From positions 1 through 45,165 of the forward strand of contig DJYG01000005.1 in NCBI GenBank assembly GCA_002450015.1: a DNA stretch of 45,165 bases, written 5' to 3'. The stretch is from Cyanobacteria bacterium UBA6984. Lineage in GTDB: Bacteria > Cyanobacteriota > Vampirovibrionia > Gastranaerophilales > Gastranaerophilaceae. Under the pieces are notes generated by a model. That model was given only the letters and a program-made list of their open reading frames with translations. It searched no databases and was not told the origin of the DNA. Shown piece by piece: positions 25,373 to 34,062 of this stretch (position 1 is its first letter; every line of letters starts with the position of its first letter). Position numbers and translations under genes: made by a program.

Positions 25373-26248
25373 TTATTCCTTTCCTAATTTAATCCAACTT
25401 TCATTTATTATGTCATAGTTTTTGTTTTCATCTTGCAACCATGGTGTTGGAGCAACAACTATTTTATCAGAATTTTCGTTTAGCCATCCTCCCCACCATG
25501 AAAAACTGCTATTTGCTATAATATTATGTTTACAGTTTTTCATTAATTCTAAATCAAAAAATCCATGTTTACCTGAATTTATATCGACATATTCTGTATC
25601 ATATTTAAATTTTATATTGTTTTTAACCCAGTTTATATCATCAGAGAATATAAATAATGTTGGTTTTATGTTAGTTTTTGAAGTAATAATTTCAATAGCC
25701 TTTTGGTAATATTCTTCAGAACAAGCTCCAAAATATTGAGATACTCGAACTTTTGTGTAATCTCCACGTCTAAAATGAACAGATATTGAATTTGTATTTT
25801 TAATTTTTTCTAAAATATCTTTGTTTTTTTTATTAAGTTCTTTATTAATAGTAAAATCTTTTAACAACTGTTCTCTAATATTAGCAAAATATTTTTCTGT
25901 TTGAAAAAATCCTTGTATGTACGCAGGAGCTTTAGCTTCCAATATTGAAGGTGTATATTTGCTAAAGGCTTCTTCTTTTATAACAGGTAAATCAAATTTT
26001 AATTCTGTCCATTTATTTCTTAAATTTCTAAATGGAACAGTTTTTCTTAAAAATTTATTCCATAGAGGTTTTTTGACAGTTTTAAGTGTATTTATAAGCT
26101 GAAAACAACCTAATTTTAGTGTTTCTTTACTATCATCAATTAATGGCAATATACCATTTTTTGCCTCATAGGCACGAGCTAGCGCCCATTGAAACATCTG
26201 ATTTCCCATTCTTCCGTCAAGTTTAATTATCACCTGATTATCTTGCAT
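25373..26248 (-). CDS. GT11 family alpha-1,2-fucosyltransferase
   Basis: 291 residues. Transfers fucose from GDP-fucose, usually alpha1,2 to galactose. GT11 motifs are present: IKLDGRMGNQMFQWALARAY at the N-terminus, ISVHFRRGDYTK (motif I), LFIFSDDINWVKNN, and NSSFSWWGGWLNENSDKIVVAP (motif III). It is in the same operon as GT10 and GT6. The start ATG is separated from the upstream GT10 stop by one base. GDP-fucose would come from gmd and fcl in the same locus. The expected product is an H-type terminal structure. Confidence 0.92.
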   Translation of the reverse strand: MQDNQVIIKLDGRMGNQMFQWALARAYEAKNGILPLIDDSKETLKLGCFQLINTLKTVKKPLWNKFLRKTVPFRNLRNKWTELKFDLPVIKEEAFSKYTPSILEAKAPAYIQGFFQTEKYFANIREQLLKDFTINKELNKKNKDILEKIKNTNSISVHFRRGDYTKVRVSQYFGACSEEYYQKAIEIITSKTNIKPTLFIFSDDINWVKNNIKFKYDTEYVDINSGKHGFFDLELMKNCKHNIIANSSFSWWGGWLNENSDKIVVAPTPWLQDENKNYDIINESWIKLGKE

Positions 26249-26249
26249 A

Positions 26250-27233
26250 TTAACCTACTTTGATGTGCAAACCCAGTAAATGAAGAACTTTATGCATTCC
26301 TTTATTTTTTATTGGCATAAAATTCTTTTCAATATATCTTACAAAACTGTTTCTTTGACGAACATATGGTGTGTTACCTTTTTCAATTATACCTACAAGA
26401 AAATCTGTTATCTTTCGTTTATAATCAAAGTCGTAAGACTCTTGCATTGCAGGCTGGCGAAGCATTTCCATATATTTTTCATTGTTATTGTCAAGTTCTT
26501 TTACTACTTCAATAACTTCGTCAAAATTTTTATAATCATTACAATTAATAAATGCTTTGGGATTAAAATCTTTTGTAACTGTTGGGTTTCCCATATAAAT
26601 AGGTATAGAATTTGCAATTAGCGGTTGATATAATTTTTCTGTTGTATATCCGCTTGTAAAACGGTTTTCAAAGGCTATTGTGAATTTATAACTATGTAAA
26701 AGCTCTGTTTTGCTGTCTGCCCAGTTGCCTGAACGTGGCGCAAAATCTATATCTACATTGTGTAAAACTTTTCCGGGACAATCTACATGTTTATATTCCT
26801 GCAATTTTTTACAAAATTCAATTCGCAAAGGCGCACCTTCACCATTTTTACTGTTTGAATATATAAAATTACAGAATTTTCTGTTTGCTAAATCGTCGCT
26901 TAAATTTGAACGGTCTTGAACAGATTGTGGTAATTTGTAAAAATATTCAGGAAATCTTAAATATCTGTCTTCAAACTGCAAATTATGAAATCCTAATCCG
27001 TAATCGGTTTCATTGAAGTCAGGAACTATATTTTCGTTAGTAAAAAATATTTTTACACAATTTGAATAATTTTTATAATTATCTCCAAAGCACGAATAAA
27101 ACAGAAAATCAGGTTCTTCTGAAATTTCCACATTATAATGTTCTTTTAAAATATCAAGAAAAAGGTTATCATTATTATTAAAATAGCCCTTTTCTGTATC
27201 TACAAAATTAATTTTTACAGTTTTTTTATCCAT
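26250..27233 (-). CDS. GT10 family alpha-1,3/4-fucosyltransferase
   Basis: 327 residues. The C-terminal half carries the GT10 signature: KFTIAFENRFTSGYTTEKLY, then QPLIANSIPIYMG, preceded by FCNFIYSNSKNGEGAPLR and HVDCPGKVLHN. Bacterial relatives (Helicobacter FutA/B, Bacteroides) fucosylate GlcNAc within lactosamine to make Lewis-type structures. No heptad-repeat tail of the Helicobacter type is present, but the last 25 residues are basic (ending in NKGMHKVLHLLGLHIKVG) and could contact a membrane. The ATG overlaps the upstream stop by one base (TAATG). Confidence 0.9.
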   Translation of the reverse strand: MDKKTVKINFVDTEKGYFNNNDNLFLDILKEHYNVEISEEPDFLFYSCFGDNYKNYSNCVKIFFTNENIVPDFNETDYGLGFHNLQFEDRYLRFPEYFYKLPQSVQDRSNLSDDLANRKFCNFIYSNSKNGEGAPLRIEFCKKLQEYKHVDCPGKVLHNVDIDFAPRSGNWADSKTELLHSYKFTIAFENRFTSGYTTEKLYQPLIANSIPIYMGNPTVTKDFNPKAFINCNDYKNFDEVIEVVKELDNNNEKYMEMLRQPAMQESYDFDYKRKITDFLVGIIEKGNTPYVRQRNSFVRYIEKNFMPIKNKGMHKVLHLLGLHIKVG

Positions 27234-27964
27234 TAATTTTCTCTGTATTTGTCAATCCATTTTGTGGCTTTTATGAATCTGAAACCGCATTTACCAAAAT
27301 AACCTTTTCTTGCTTGGTCGGGTGTAGGTTTACCGTGGAAGATTACTATTTTAGCTTCTTGCGGGTCAATCGGTTCTTTAAACCAATTCATCGGAAATTT
27401 TCTTAAGCAGCAACGCTTAAAACTTGGAACCCATTCCTCAGGCCAATATTGAAGAACATTTCTTTCCATCATTTCATAAGATAAAAATGCTTGTTCGTTT
27501 TGAAAATGTTTTCTTACCGCTGTGCCAAGCTTATAGAAATGATCTAATATCTCCGGATATTTACCAATTTCAAAACGAAATACAGATGAATTACCAATAA
27601 TATCATCTGGAAAGTCCCAGTCTTTTATAATTCTGAAATCTCCGTCAATTTCAAAAAATGGGTCAAGACTTTGTCTTATAACAATATCCAAGTCTAAAAA
27701 CAAAGCAGTACCTGTTAAATCTGATAATTCTTTATTAAATACTGTTAATTTTTTCCACATTCTGTCAGGAATACCTTCTTCATTTAAAGGTGGTATAGGT
27801 CTTGTTTCAATGCCTTCCATAATTCCTTCGCTATCATCTGTAAAACAAACAAAGCGGTGAGGTATTGTTATATTCTTTTCAACCATTTTGTACAATCGGT
27901 TTACATATTCAGGACCAAATTTTTTACCCCATTTCATGCAGATAATATTTTTATCAATTGTCAT
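27233..27964 (-). CDS. GT-A type glycosyltransferase, first gene of the fucosyl operon
   Basis: 243 residues. IICMKWGKKFGPEYVNRLYK, then RFVCFTDDSEGI and the metal-binding DxD in TALFLDLDIVIRQSLD, mark a GT-A fold enzyme. WFKEPIDPQEAKIVIFHGKP near the end supplies the expected C-terminal His. I cannot assign a CAZy family with confidence (GT8-like in general style). As first gene of a five-gene operon with GT10, GT11 and GT6, it may lay down the galactose or hexosamine that is then fucosylated. A ribosome site AAGGAG precedes the ATG. Confidence 0.7.
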   Translation of the reverse strand: MTIDKNIICMKWGKKFGPEYVNRLYKMVEKNITIPHRFVCFTDDSEGIMEGIETRPIPPLNEEGIPDRMWKKLTVFNKELSDLTGTALFLDLDIVIRQSLDPFFEIDGDFRIIKDWDFPDDIIGNSSVFRFEIGKYPEILDHFYKLGTAVRKHFQNEQAFLSYEMMERNVLQYWPEEWVPSFKRCCLRKFPMNWFKEPIDPQEAKIVIFHGKPTPDQARKGYFGKCGFRFIKATKWIDKYREN

Positions 27965-28006
27965 ATCTTCTCCTTAATTTCTTCTATTATTAAGCCATAA
28001 AAAAAC

Positions 28007-28035
28007 TTGTTTGTAAAGAAAATAAAGGTTATAAT
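28007..28035 (+). promoter_or_regulatory. Promoter of the Y-family polymerase (leaderless geometry)
   Basis: TTGTTT at 28007-28012, a 17-bp spacer and TATAAT at 28030-28035. Six bases then separate it from the ATG at 28042, with no ribosome site. No SOS-box-like dyad was noticed. Confidence 0.6.
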
Positions 28036-28041
28036 ATTTTT

Positions 28042-29199
28042 ATGGAAAATGTTTATGCTTTGATTGATTGTGATTCATTTTTTGTGTCTTGTGAACAGGC
28101 TGTATCACCTGAATTAAAGTCAAAACCGGTTTGTGTAACAGGAGGGATAAACGGGTGTGTGGTTTCTCGTTCCAGAGAAGCAAAAAAACTGGGAATCCCT
28201 ATGGGTTATCCGGTTTTTATGGCACAAAAAGAGTTTAAGAATATAATTTATATAGAAGGTAATCAAGAAAGATATAAAGATTTTTCGCATAAGGTTATGG
28301 ATGTTTTAAAAGATTTTAGTCCATGCGTAGAAGTTTGTTCTATTGATGAGGCTTATGTGGATTTTACAGGACTTTGTAAGCTTTACAAAAAGAATTATTA
28401 CGATTTAGCCGTATTTTTAAGACAAAAAATTCTAAATGAAGTTGATATTCCTGTTTCAATAGGAGTTAGCAAATCAAAAACATTGGCAAAATTTGCAAGC
28501 GATTATGCAAAAAATAGAGGCGGTGTATTCTTGATTGGTAAATCAAAATTAAAAAAAATTTTGCCAAATACAAAAATAGATGATATTTGCGGTGTTGGTA
28601 GAAGAATGAAAACAGCACTTAATAAAGAAGGTATTATTATGTGTTCTGAATTTGTTGCAAAAGCAGATGATTGGTTAAGAAATAAGTATTCTATTACTTA
28701 TCAAGAACTAAAACATGAACTTTTAGGTGAATGTATTTATAAAATTTCACCTGAATACAAAGCTCCTAAGTCTATTCAAGAAACAAGTTCTTTTGCTCCA
28801 TCCTCAAATAATAAAGATTTTCTAAAAAATGAAATTAATAAGCATATAAAAGATGCATGCAGAAAATTAAGAAAACACAATTTAAAAACATCAAACATTG
28901 GTGTAATGCTTAAAACTAAAGATTTTATTGTATATTCCGAATGTAAAAATGTAGCAATTCCTTTAAATCTTGAAATAGATATATCCAAAACCGCTTTTGA
29001 ATTATTTGAAAAAATCTATAATTCAGAATTAAAGTATCGTTCGACGGGAGTTTACTTTTCAAATTTATCTGATGCAGATGTAGTTCAAGGTAATTTATTT
29101 GATTTAAAAAATATTGAAAAATCTGATAAATTATCTGCTTCAATAGATAAAATAGAAGCGAAATTCGGTAAAGGTTCAATTAAAACAGGATTTGTTTAG
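28042..29199 (+). CDS. Y-family translesion DNA polymerase (UmuC/DinB type)
   Basis: 385 residues. VYALIDCDSFFVSCEQAVSP carries the first catalytic Asp pair, and VCSIDEAYVDFTGL has the second catalytic Asp-Glu. GCVVSRSREAKKLGIPMGYP is the fingers region in the UmuC-like form. DIPVSIGVSKSKTLAKFASDYAK and the helix-hairpin-helix region IDDICGVGRRMKTAL follow. The C-terminal little-finger domain (about 235-350) begins near ETSSFAPSSNNKDF. The tail near GNLFDL may be a beta-clamp contact. It copies damaged DNA with low fidelity. No umuD neighbour. It ends 2 bases from the convergent DMT gene. Confidence 0.9.
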   Translation: MENVYALIDCDSFFVSCEQAVSPELKSKPVCVTGGINGCVVSRSREAKKLGIPMGYPVFMAQKEFKNIIYIEGNQERYKDFSHKVMDVLKDFSPCVEVCSIDEAYVDFTGLCKLYKKNYYDLAVFLRQKILNEVDIPVSIGVSKSKTLAKFASDYAKNRGGVFLIGKSKLKKILPNTKIDDICGVGRRMKTALNKEGIIMCSEFVAKADDWLRNKYSITYQELKHELLGECIYKISPEYKAPKSIQETSSFAPSSNNKDFLKNEINKHIKDACRKLRKHNLKTSNIGVMLKTKDFIVYSECKNVAIPLNLEIDISKTAFELFEKIYNSELKYRSTGVYFSNLSDADVVQGNLFDLKNIEKSDKLSASIDKIEAKFGKGSIKTGFV

Positions 29200-29201
29200 C
29201 A

Positions 29202-29549
29202 TTACCATTTTTTGAAAATAAAGAATGCCGCAAGTACGATAAATATAAAACCTACAAGGTAGTTCCATTTAAATTGTTCTTTTAGGTATAAAACCGAAAA
29301 TATTGAAAAAACTATAAGAGTTATAATTTCTTGAATAGTTTTTAGTTGTGCTGCTGAAAAGTATTCAGAGCCAATTCTGTTTGCCGGAACTTGGAAACAG
29401 TATTCAACAAATGCTATTCCCCAGCTTATAAGAATTACTACCCAAAGAGCTGTTCCTTTAAATCTTAGATGACCATACCACGCAAATGTCATAAATATAT
29501 TTGATATAGTGAGCATTATTATCGGTAAAAATTGACGGATATTAGACAT
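29202..29549 (-). CDS. DMT-family small membrane protein (DUF486)
   Basis: 115 residues with four predicted membrane helices. RFKGTALWVVILISWGIAFV, then EYCFQVPANRIG and AAQLKTIQEIITLIVF, are characteristic of the DUF486/DMT family, a short relative of drug/metabolite transporters; its transport activity is unknown. The start overlaps the end of rsmG by 8 bp, so it is co-expressed with rsmG and the NTPase-TPR gene. Confidence 0.85.
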   Translation of the reverse strand: MSNIRQFLPIIMLTISNIFMTFAWYGHLRFKGTALWVVILISWGIAFVEYCFQVPANRIGSEYFSAAQLKTIQEIITLIVFSIFSVLYLKEQFKWNYLVGFIFIVLAAFFIFKKW

Positions 29550-30138
29550 ATTTTATTACCACCAAATTTCTTTCATAAATTTCTTCCAACGGCAATTGAT
29601 ATTCTATCACATCAATAACCGAAGCTTTGTTTTTTCTTAAATTATTTTGAGCTTCTTTAATTTCATCCTGAACCGTTTTTGATTTATATACAATTAAATA
29701 ACCTTCTTTTTTCAAAAGCGGAAGTGCATATTTTATTATCAAATCCAACTTTGCCACAGCTCTGCTTGTAATTAAGTCAAATTTTATATTTTTTAAATTT
29801 TCAACTCTGCCTGATATACCCTTAAAGTTTTTTAATTCAAGTTTTTCTGCAATATCATTAATAGCAGTAATTTTTTTTGTTGTGCTATCAATACCTGTAA
29901 CTTCAATGCCTGCATATTGTATGGCAATAGGTAATGCAGGAAATCCTCCGCCGGTTCCTATATCCAATAATGTTTTAAAATTATTTCCGTATTTTTCAAA
30001 AAACAATTTTATAGCGAGAGAATCAAATATATGTTTTTCTTCTAAATATTTTTCATCATTTTTAGATATAAGATTTAATTCTCTATTTTTTTCTAAAAAT
30101 AATTTTTTATAACTATTGAATATTTCTGCTTTGTTCAT
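29542..30138 (-). CDS. rsmG: 16S rRNA (guanine527-N7)-methyltransferase
   Basis: 198 residues from the ATG at 30138. Methylates G527 of 16S rRNA using S-adenosylmethionine. It has N-terminal HIFDSLA, the SAM motif LLDIGTGGGFPALPIAI, VTGIDSTTKKITAIN, and FDLITSRAVAKLDLIIKYALP, all typical of RsmG/GidB. A TTG at 30156 is possible, but the ATG is preferred. Either way the gene starts inside the 3' end of the NTPase-TPR gene (26-44 bp overlap), so translation is probably coupled. Confidence 0.93.
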   Translation of the reverse strand: MNKAEIFNSYKKLFLEKNRELNLISKNDEKYLEEKHIFDSLAIKLFFEKYGNNFKTLLDIGTGGGFPALPIAIQYAGIEVTGIDSTTKKITAINDIAEKLELKNFKGISGRVENLKNIKFDLITSRAVAKLDLIIKYALPLLKKEGYLIVYKSKTVQDEIKEAQNNLRKNKASVIDVIEYQLPLEEIYERNLVVIKYV

Positions 30139-32728
30139 TTTTAAATTCTTCTTCAACTTTTTTAAATTGTTCTGAACCTATTCTGAATTTGATATCGTCA
30201 ATGCGCATTTGAATTTTGTTAAGATTATCTTTGCTAAAATTATTTTTTGCTACTTCAAAGGCACTCAAATATTCTTTAAGTGCTTGTTCATTGTGCTTTT
30301 GCCCGTAGTAAAAATCTCCGGTAGCCAAAGCTGCTGATGCCATATAAAAAGTATCATTCAAATTTTTTGCACAAGTTTTAGCTTTATTAAAATATTCCAA
30401 AGCTTTTTCAGGATTATTTTTTTGATTCATTTGTGCTAATTTTGAAGCGGAAAAGTACATTCCGTCATAATTATCATGTCTTTCGTCAATTTCATAAGCT
30501 TTTGTGAAATATTTTGCGGCAGAGTCTTTTTCATTTTTTTCTAAATGTAGTGTTGCAATATTCGAATAAGCTGCCGATAAATATTTATTTAATTTATCAT
30601 CATCACTAAGGTCAATACATTTTTGGTAATATTCCAAAGCTAAAGGAGTATTACCTTTATCATCCGCAATTAGAGCATATTTAAAATATAACTCGGATAA
30701 CGTTTCAGTATCCATTGTCGGATATGAAATTGAAATAGCTTTTTTATAATATTCAAAAGCGCTATTTATGTTAGACAAGCTATCTTCTATATTTGCTAAG
30801 GCTATATATGCTTTTGTAATAAGAATTTCAGGCATGCTATCAGAATTAATTATGTCCATAAGCAGTTTTTTTGCTTTATCCGGTTTGTATGTTTCATAAT
30901 ATATGTTTGAAATGCTTAGTTTGATATAGTTTTCTTTTGCTTTTTCAAGAGTTTGCTCATAAAATTCTCTAGCTTGTTCGTAGTATTTTAGAGAATTTTC
31001 CCAGTCTGACATTTTTTGATATGCAAATCCGAGTTTTGTATATATTACAGGCAAATGTGTGTAATAATCATTATCATCTTTATATTCAAGAGCTGCCAAA
31101 TAAAGTTCTATCATTTTAGGATACTGATAATCAGATTCCTGCTGTTTAGCATAATCCAATATATCCTGCAATGTAAGTTTAACTTGTGAATCCTCTTCTA
31201 TCTGATTGGTTTGTTGTTCTTGAGAATTTTGGTTGTTTATATTAACGGTAATATTCGTGTTATTATCAACATTTTTTTGTTGAGCTTCTTGAATACTTGC
31301 AACACTTGCGGCAAGCATTTCCATTTCTTGAGGTGTTAGTTTAAACGGTAAATCTTTTTCGTCAAATCCAAGTTTGCTTAAATCAACATTGATATTTACA
31401 TTTTGTGGTAACTGAACATTACTGTCACGATTAGATTCTATCCACTGAGGTTTTTGTTGAGTTTGACTTTGTGAAAGCTGTTGGTTTTGTGCTGGCGGTG
31501 GATTTTGTGTTTGAGAAGTTGTGTTTCCTTGTTTTTGTTCACTCAAAAATGGAGTAATTGTCAGATTTTTTGAAAAATCAGCATTTACCTTTTTGGGTAA
31601 AAACAATTTGTGATATTCAATTTCTTTTCTCATAGTTTGTCTTGAAAGTAAAATAGTTCTTTCAAGAGGTTTTAACGGTAGTTGAGCTTCATATATATCA
31701 ATTATGTTTTGGTGTATTTTTACTGCAACCTGCTGTGGTATTGAAGCATCAATTTGTTCTTTAAAATAGTCTTGAACGTATATTTGATTATTGTCTTTTG
31801 TCAAAATTTTGTTATTCAAAAATGATGCTATTGTATTTTCATCATACATTTTTAAATTTTTTAATAATTGAATACTCATTCCGTGTCTAAATAAGCACAG
31901 CATCCAGAAAAATCTTACAGAAATTGCCGGAATAAGGTCTAAAGATTCTTTTTCCAAAAATTCATAGTAATTTAAAAAACTCTTTTTAAAATTTTCTAAA
32001 AAAGTTTCAGGTTGTAATTGTTTTGTTTCAAGAATTTTAAGAGTTAGTACCACAAAAAAATGATATCCTCTTGTATATTTGTACAAATCGTCAAGTATTT
32101 TTTGGTTAAATTTTATTTTATTTTCTTTTAAGTATTTTTCAAAAAGGGGCTTTTCAAGTGCATTTGTTGTAACTCTATCAAGTGGATAATGTTCAGGAAA
32201 ATAAGAAGCTTTAAATGTTCTGCCTATAAAAATAGTTTTTACTTTTTGGAATGTAATTAAGTGTAAAATGAAATCTATAATTTCTTTTCTATTTTCTTCT
32301 GTTAAAGCCTCAAATGAGTCAAGAATAATCAAAATAGGCTTTTCAATTGTTGAAAAATAAGAATGAATTTTCTGATTGAAATTTTCTGATTTTACTTTTG
32401 GAGGATTTATAATCTTTTGTGCTTCAAGCTTTTTAAATTCTTCAAAAAACGTAAGAAAAATATCATCAAGAATAGTTGTTTCAAAACAGTTATATTTTAA
32501 AATAATTGTTTCTTCCGATAAAAAATTTGTTGAGTAATTAATTAATTGAACTTTTCCTGTACCTAAAAATCCGTTAACGTACATTATAGGTCGTTCATTT
32601 TTATAAAATTCGTAAATATCTCCAAGTTGGGATTCATTATTTTCAATTAATATCGGATCTATCATCTCATTGTTCTGAGATAATATATCTTTCTTATCTA
32701 AAAAGATATTTAGAAACTTGTATTGCAT
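30113..32728 (-). CDS. P-loop NTPase with Gln/Asn-rich linker and TPR array
   Basis: 871 residues, no membrane helix. Residues 1-330 look like a STAND/AAA-type ATPase: Walker A GFLGTGKV (Lys59, then Val60 instead of Ser/Thr) and Walker B PILIILDS (Asp137). Residues about 410-520 are a low-complexity linker rich in Gln, Asn, Ser and Thr with two Gln/Asn stretches. From about 530 to 860 there are about eight tetratricopeptide repeats (for example KLGFAYQKMSDWENSLKYYE). The start at 32728 is chosen because a TAATAT -10 ends six bases before it; a second ATG at 32734 touches the -10. Probably a protein scaffold or signalling ATPase; the partner is unknown. Confidence 0.75.
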   Translation of the reverse strand: MQYKFLNIFLDKKDILSQNNEMIDPILIENNESQLGDIYEFYKNERPIMYVNGFLGTGKVQLINYSTNFLSEETIILKYNCFETTILDDIFLTFFEEFKKLEAQKIINPPKVKSENFNQKIHSYFSTIEKPILIILDSFEALTEENRKEIIDFILHLITFQKVKTIFIGRTFKASYFPEHYPLDRVTTNALEKPLFEKYLKENKIKFNQKILDDLYKYTRGYHFFVVLTLKILETKQLQPETFLENFKKSFLNYYEFLEKESLDLIPAISVRFFWMLCLFRHGMSIQLLKNLKMYDENTIASFLNNKILTKDNNQIYVQDYFKEQIDASIPQQVAVKIHQNIIDIYEAQLPLKPLERTILLSRQTMRKEIEYHKLFLPKKVNADFSKNLTITPFLSEQKQGNTTSQTQNPPPAQNQQLSQSQTQQKPQWIESNRDSNVQLPQNVNINVDLSKLGFDEKDLPFKLTPQEMEMLAASVASIQEAQQKNVDNNTNITVNINNQNSQEQQTNQIEEDSQVKLTLQDILDYAKQQESDYQYPKMIELYLAALEYKDDNDYYTHLPVIYTKLGFAYQKMSDWENSLKYYEQAREFYEQTLEKAKENYIKLSISNIYYETYKPDKAKKLLMDIINSDSMPEILITKAYIALANIEDSLSNINSAFEYYKKAISISYPTMDTETLSELYFKYALIADDKGNTPLALEYYQKCIDLSDDDKLNKYLSAAYSNIATLHLEKNEKDSAAKYFTKAYEIDERHDNYDGMYFSASKLAQMNQKNNPEKALEYFNKAKTCAKNLNDTFYMASAALATGDFYYGQKHNEQALKEYLSAFEVAKNNFSKDNLNKIQMRIDDIKFRIGSEQFKKVEEEFKNEQSRNIQ

Positions 32729-32734
32729 AAGCAT

Positions 32735-32763
32735 ATATTAAACGATTTTAACTTTTTTTGCAA
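32735..32763 (-). promoter_or_regulatory. Promoter of the NTPase-TPR operon
   Basis: On the minus strand: TTGCAA (32763-32758), a 17-bp spacer and TAATAT (32740-32735), then six bases to the ATG at 32728. It is divergent from the promoter at 32769. Confidence 0.5.
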
Positions 32764-32768
32764 TATCG

Positions 32769-32797
32769 TTGCAAAATTTGCATGTTGTGTATATTAT
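32769..32797 (+). promoter_or_regulatory. Promoter of the small membrane peptide / M23 operon
   Basis: TTGCAA at 32769-32774, a 17-bp spacer and TATTAT at 32792-32797. Its -35 has the same hexamer as the divergent promoter, 5 bp away. Confidence 0.5.
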
Positions 32798-32819
32798 ATT
32801 GTTAAATAAGGGGTAGGCT

Positions 32820-32924
32820 ATGGAATTTTTTAGACGTCATCAAAAAGTTATAATTTTAATAATAGCGTTTACATTTATTGCTTGGACTGTGGGATTATTA
32901 ATGCTTCCGCTTATGTTGCATTAG
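32820..32924 (+). CDS. 34-residue single-helix membrane peptide
   Basis: ATG at 32820 with an AAGGGGTAGG ribosome site and promoter upstream, stop TAG at 32922-32924. The peptide starts MEFFRRHQKVIILIIAFTFI, then continues as one membrane helix and ends MLPLMLH. The start resembles the N-terminal anchor of SurA/PpiD-like chaperones, where a basic 'RRHQK' precedes the helix, but no chaperone domain follows in any frame. The 11-base gap to the M23 gene suggests co-transcription. It may be a small membrane factor or a truncated remnant. Confidence 0.5.
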   Translation: MEFFRRHQKVIILIIAFTFIAWTVGLLMLPLMLH

Positions 32925-32935
32925 GATTTTAATTT

Positions 32936-34048
32936 GTGAGAAAGATTTTTAACAAAAATAAAATATTTATGTCAGTGCTGCTCATAGCGGTAATTTTGTT
33001 ATGCGCACCTTTTTCACAAGCTGCCAATGTAAAAACAAAAGAACAAGCTCGTCAAAAAATTAACCACCTAAAGTGGCTTGAAAAACTTGAACATAACAAA
33101 TTGTATAAAAATCAGCAAAAATTGGAAACAACTGCAACTAATTTAGCTGATAACAGAAAAAAATTAAATAGTGCAGAAAATGAACTGGTTGGTATGGAAG
33201 CTCAGTTAAACACTGCTCTTGCAGAGTTTTCTGCTTTAGATTTCAGAATGAAAGTAAGGATAAGAAAAATTTATAAGTCACAAAGACGAGGTTTTTTTGT
33301 TTTACTTTTGTCTGCTAATGATTTTAATACATTTTTAGACAGAATGTATTTTGAGTCAAAGTTGATAAAACAAGACTACAAGCGAATGAAGGCTGCAAAA
33401 GAAAAGGCGCATGAAATAGCTCTTTTAAAATATTCAATAGAAGAAAAAAGAAGAAGTATTGCGCATTCAATAAAAACTATAAATTATCAGCAACAGACAA
33501 TTCAGCGTGAAATTGCGCAGAACGAAAATATGATACATAGACTTCGTACTGACCGTGTTGCTTACGAGAAAGCTGAAAAAGAATTGGCAAAACAATCAGC
33601 AAGTATTGGTACGATGATTAATCGTTCAACAAGTAAAAGTGATGTAAAAGTTGCATCGGGTTTTATTAAACCGATAGCAGGAAGAATTACGTCGCCGTTC
33701 GGTTATAGAACTCACCCGATATTTAAAAGTCGTACGTTCCACTCAGGTGTTGATATTGGTGGGCAATATAGGGGTGAAGTTAGAGCCTCTAATTCAGGAA
33801 AAGTTATTTACACGGGTTGGTATGGAGGTTACGGTAAAGTTGTAATTATTGATCACGGTACTGTTAATGGAAATCCGACTACAACGCTTTATGCTCACTT
33901 GGATTCGATTTCTACTTCGAACGGAGCTTATGTAAATAAAGGTCAAACAATAGGTAGAGAAGGAACAACAGGATATAGTACAGGGCCGCATTGTCACTTT
34001 GAAGTCAGGGTTAACGGTAAACCTGTAAATCCGCTTAATTATATTTAA
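32936..34048 (+). CDS. Murein hydrolase activator, EnvC/NlpD-like, with M23 domain
   Basis: 370 residues. A signal peptide (residues 1-30, ending FSQAANV) is followed by a long coiled coil (about 33-225), then a LytM/M23 domain (about 245-370). The zinc ligands appear intact: FHSGVDIGG (His-xxx-Asp) and HCHFEV (His-x-His), so it could be an active endopeptidase rather than only an activator. The start is GTG at 32936. The M23 end LKPVNPLNYI-like segment is complete. First of the envelope block; the LptD-like gene starts 15 bases downstream. Confidence 0.9.
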   Translation: MRKIFNKNKIFMSVLLIAVILLCAPFSQAANVKTKEQARQKINHLKWLEKLEHNKLYKNQQKLETTATNLADNRKKLNSAENELVGMEAQLNTALAEFSALDFRMKVRIRKIYKSQRRGFFVLLLSANDFNTFLDRMYFESKLIKQDYKRMKAAKEKAHEIALLKYSIEEKRRSIAHSIKTINYQQQTIQREIAQNENMIHRLRTDRVAYEKAEKELAKQSASIGTMINRSTSKSDVKVASGFIKPIAGRITSPFGYRTHPIFKSRTFHSGVDIGGQYRGEVRASNSGKVIYTGWYGGYGKVVIIDHGTVNGNPTTTLYAHLDSISTSNGAYVNKGQTIGREGTTGYSTGPHCHFEVRVNGKPVNPLNYI

Positions 34049-34062
34049 TAGAGGTAAATAAA

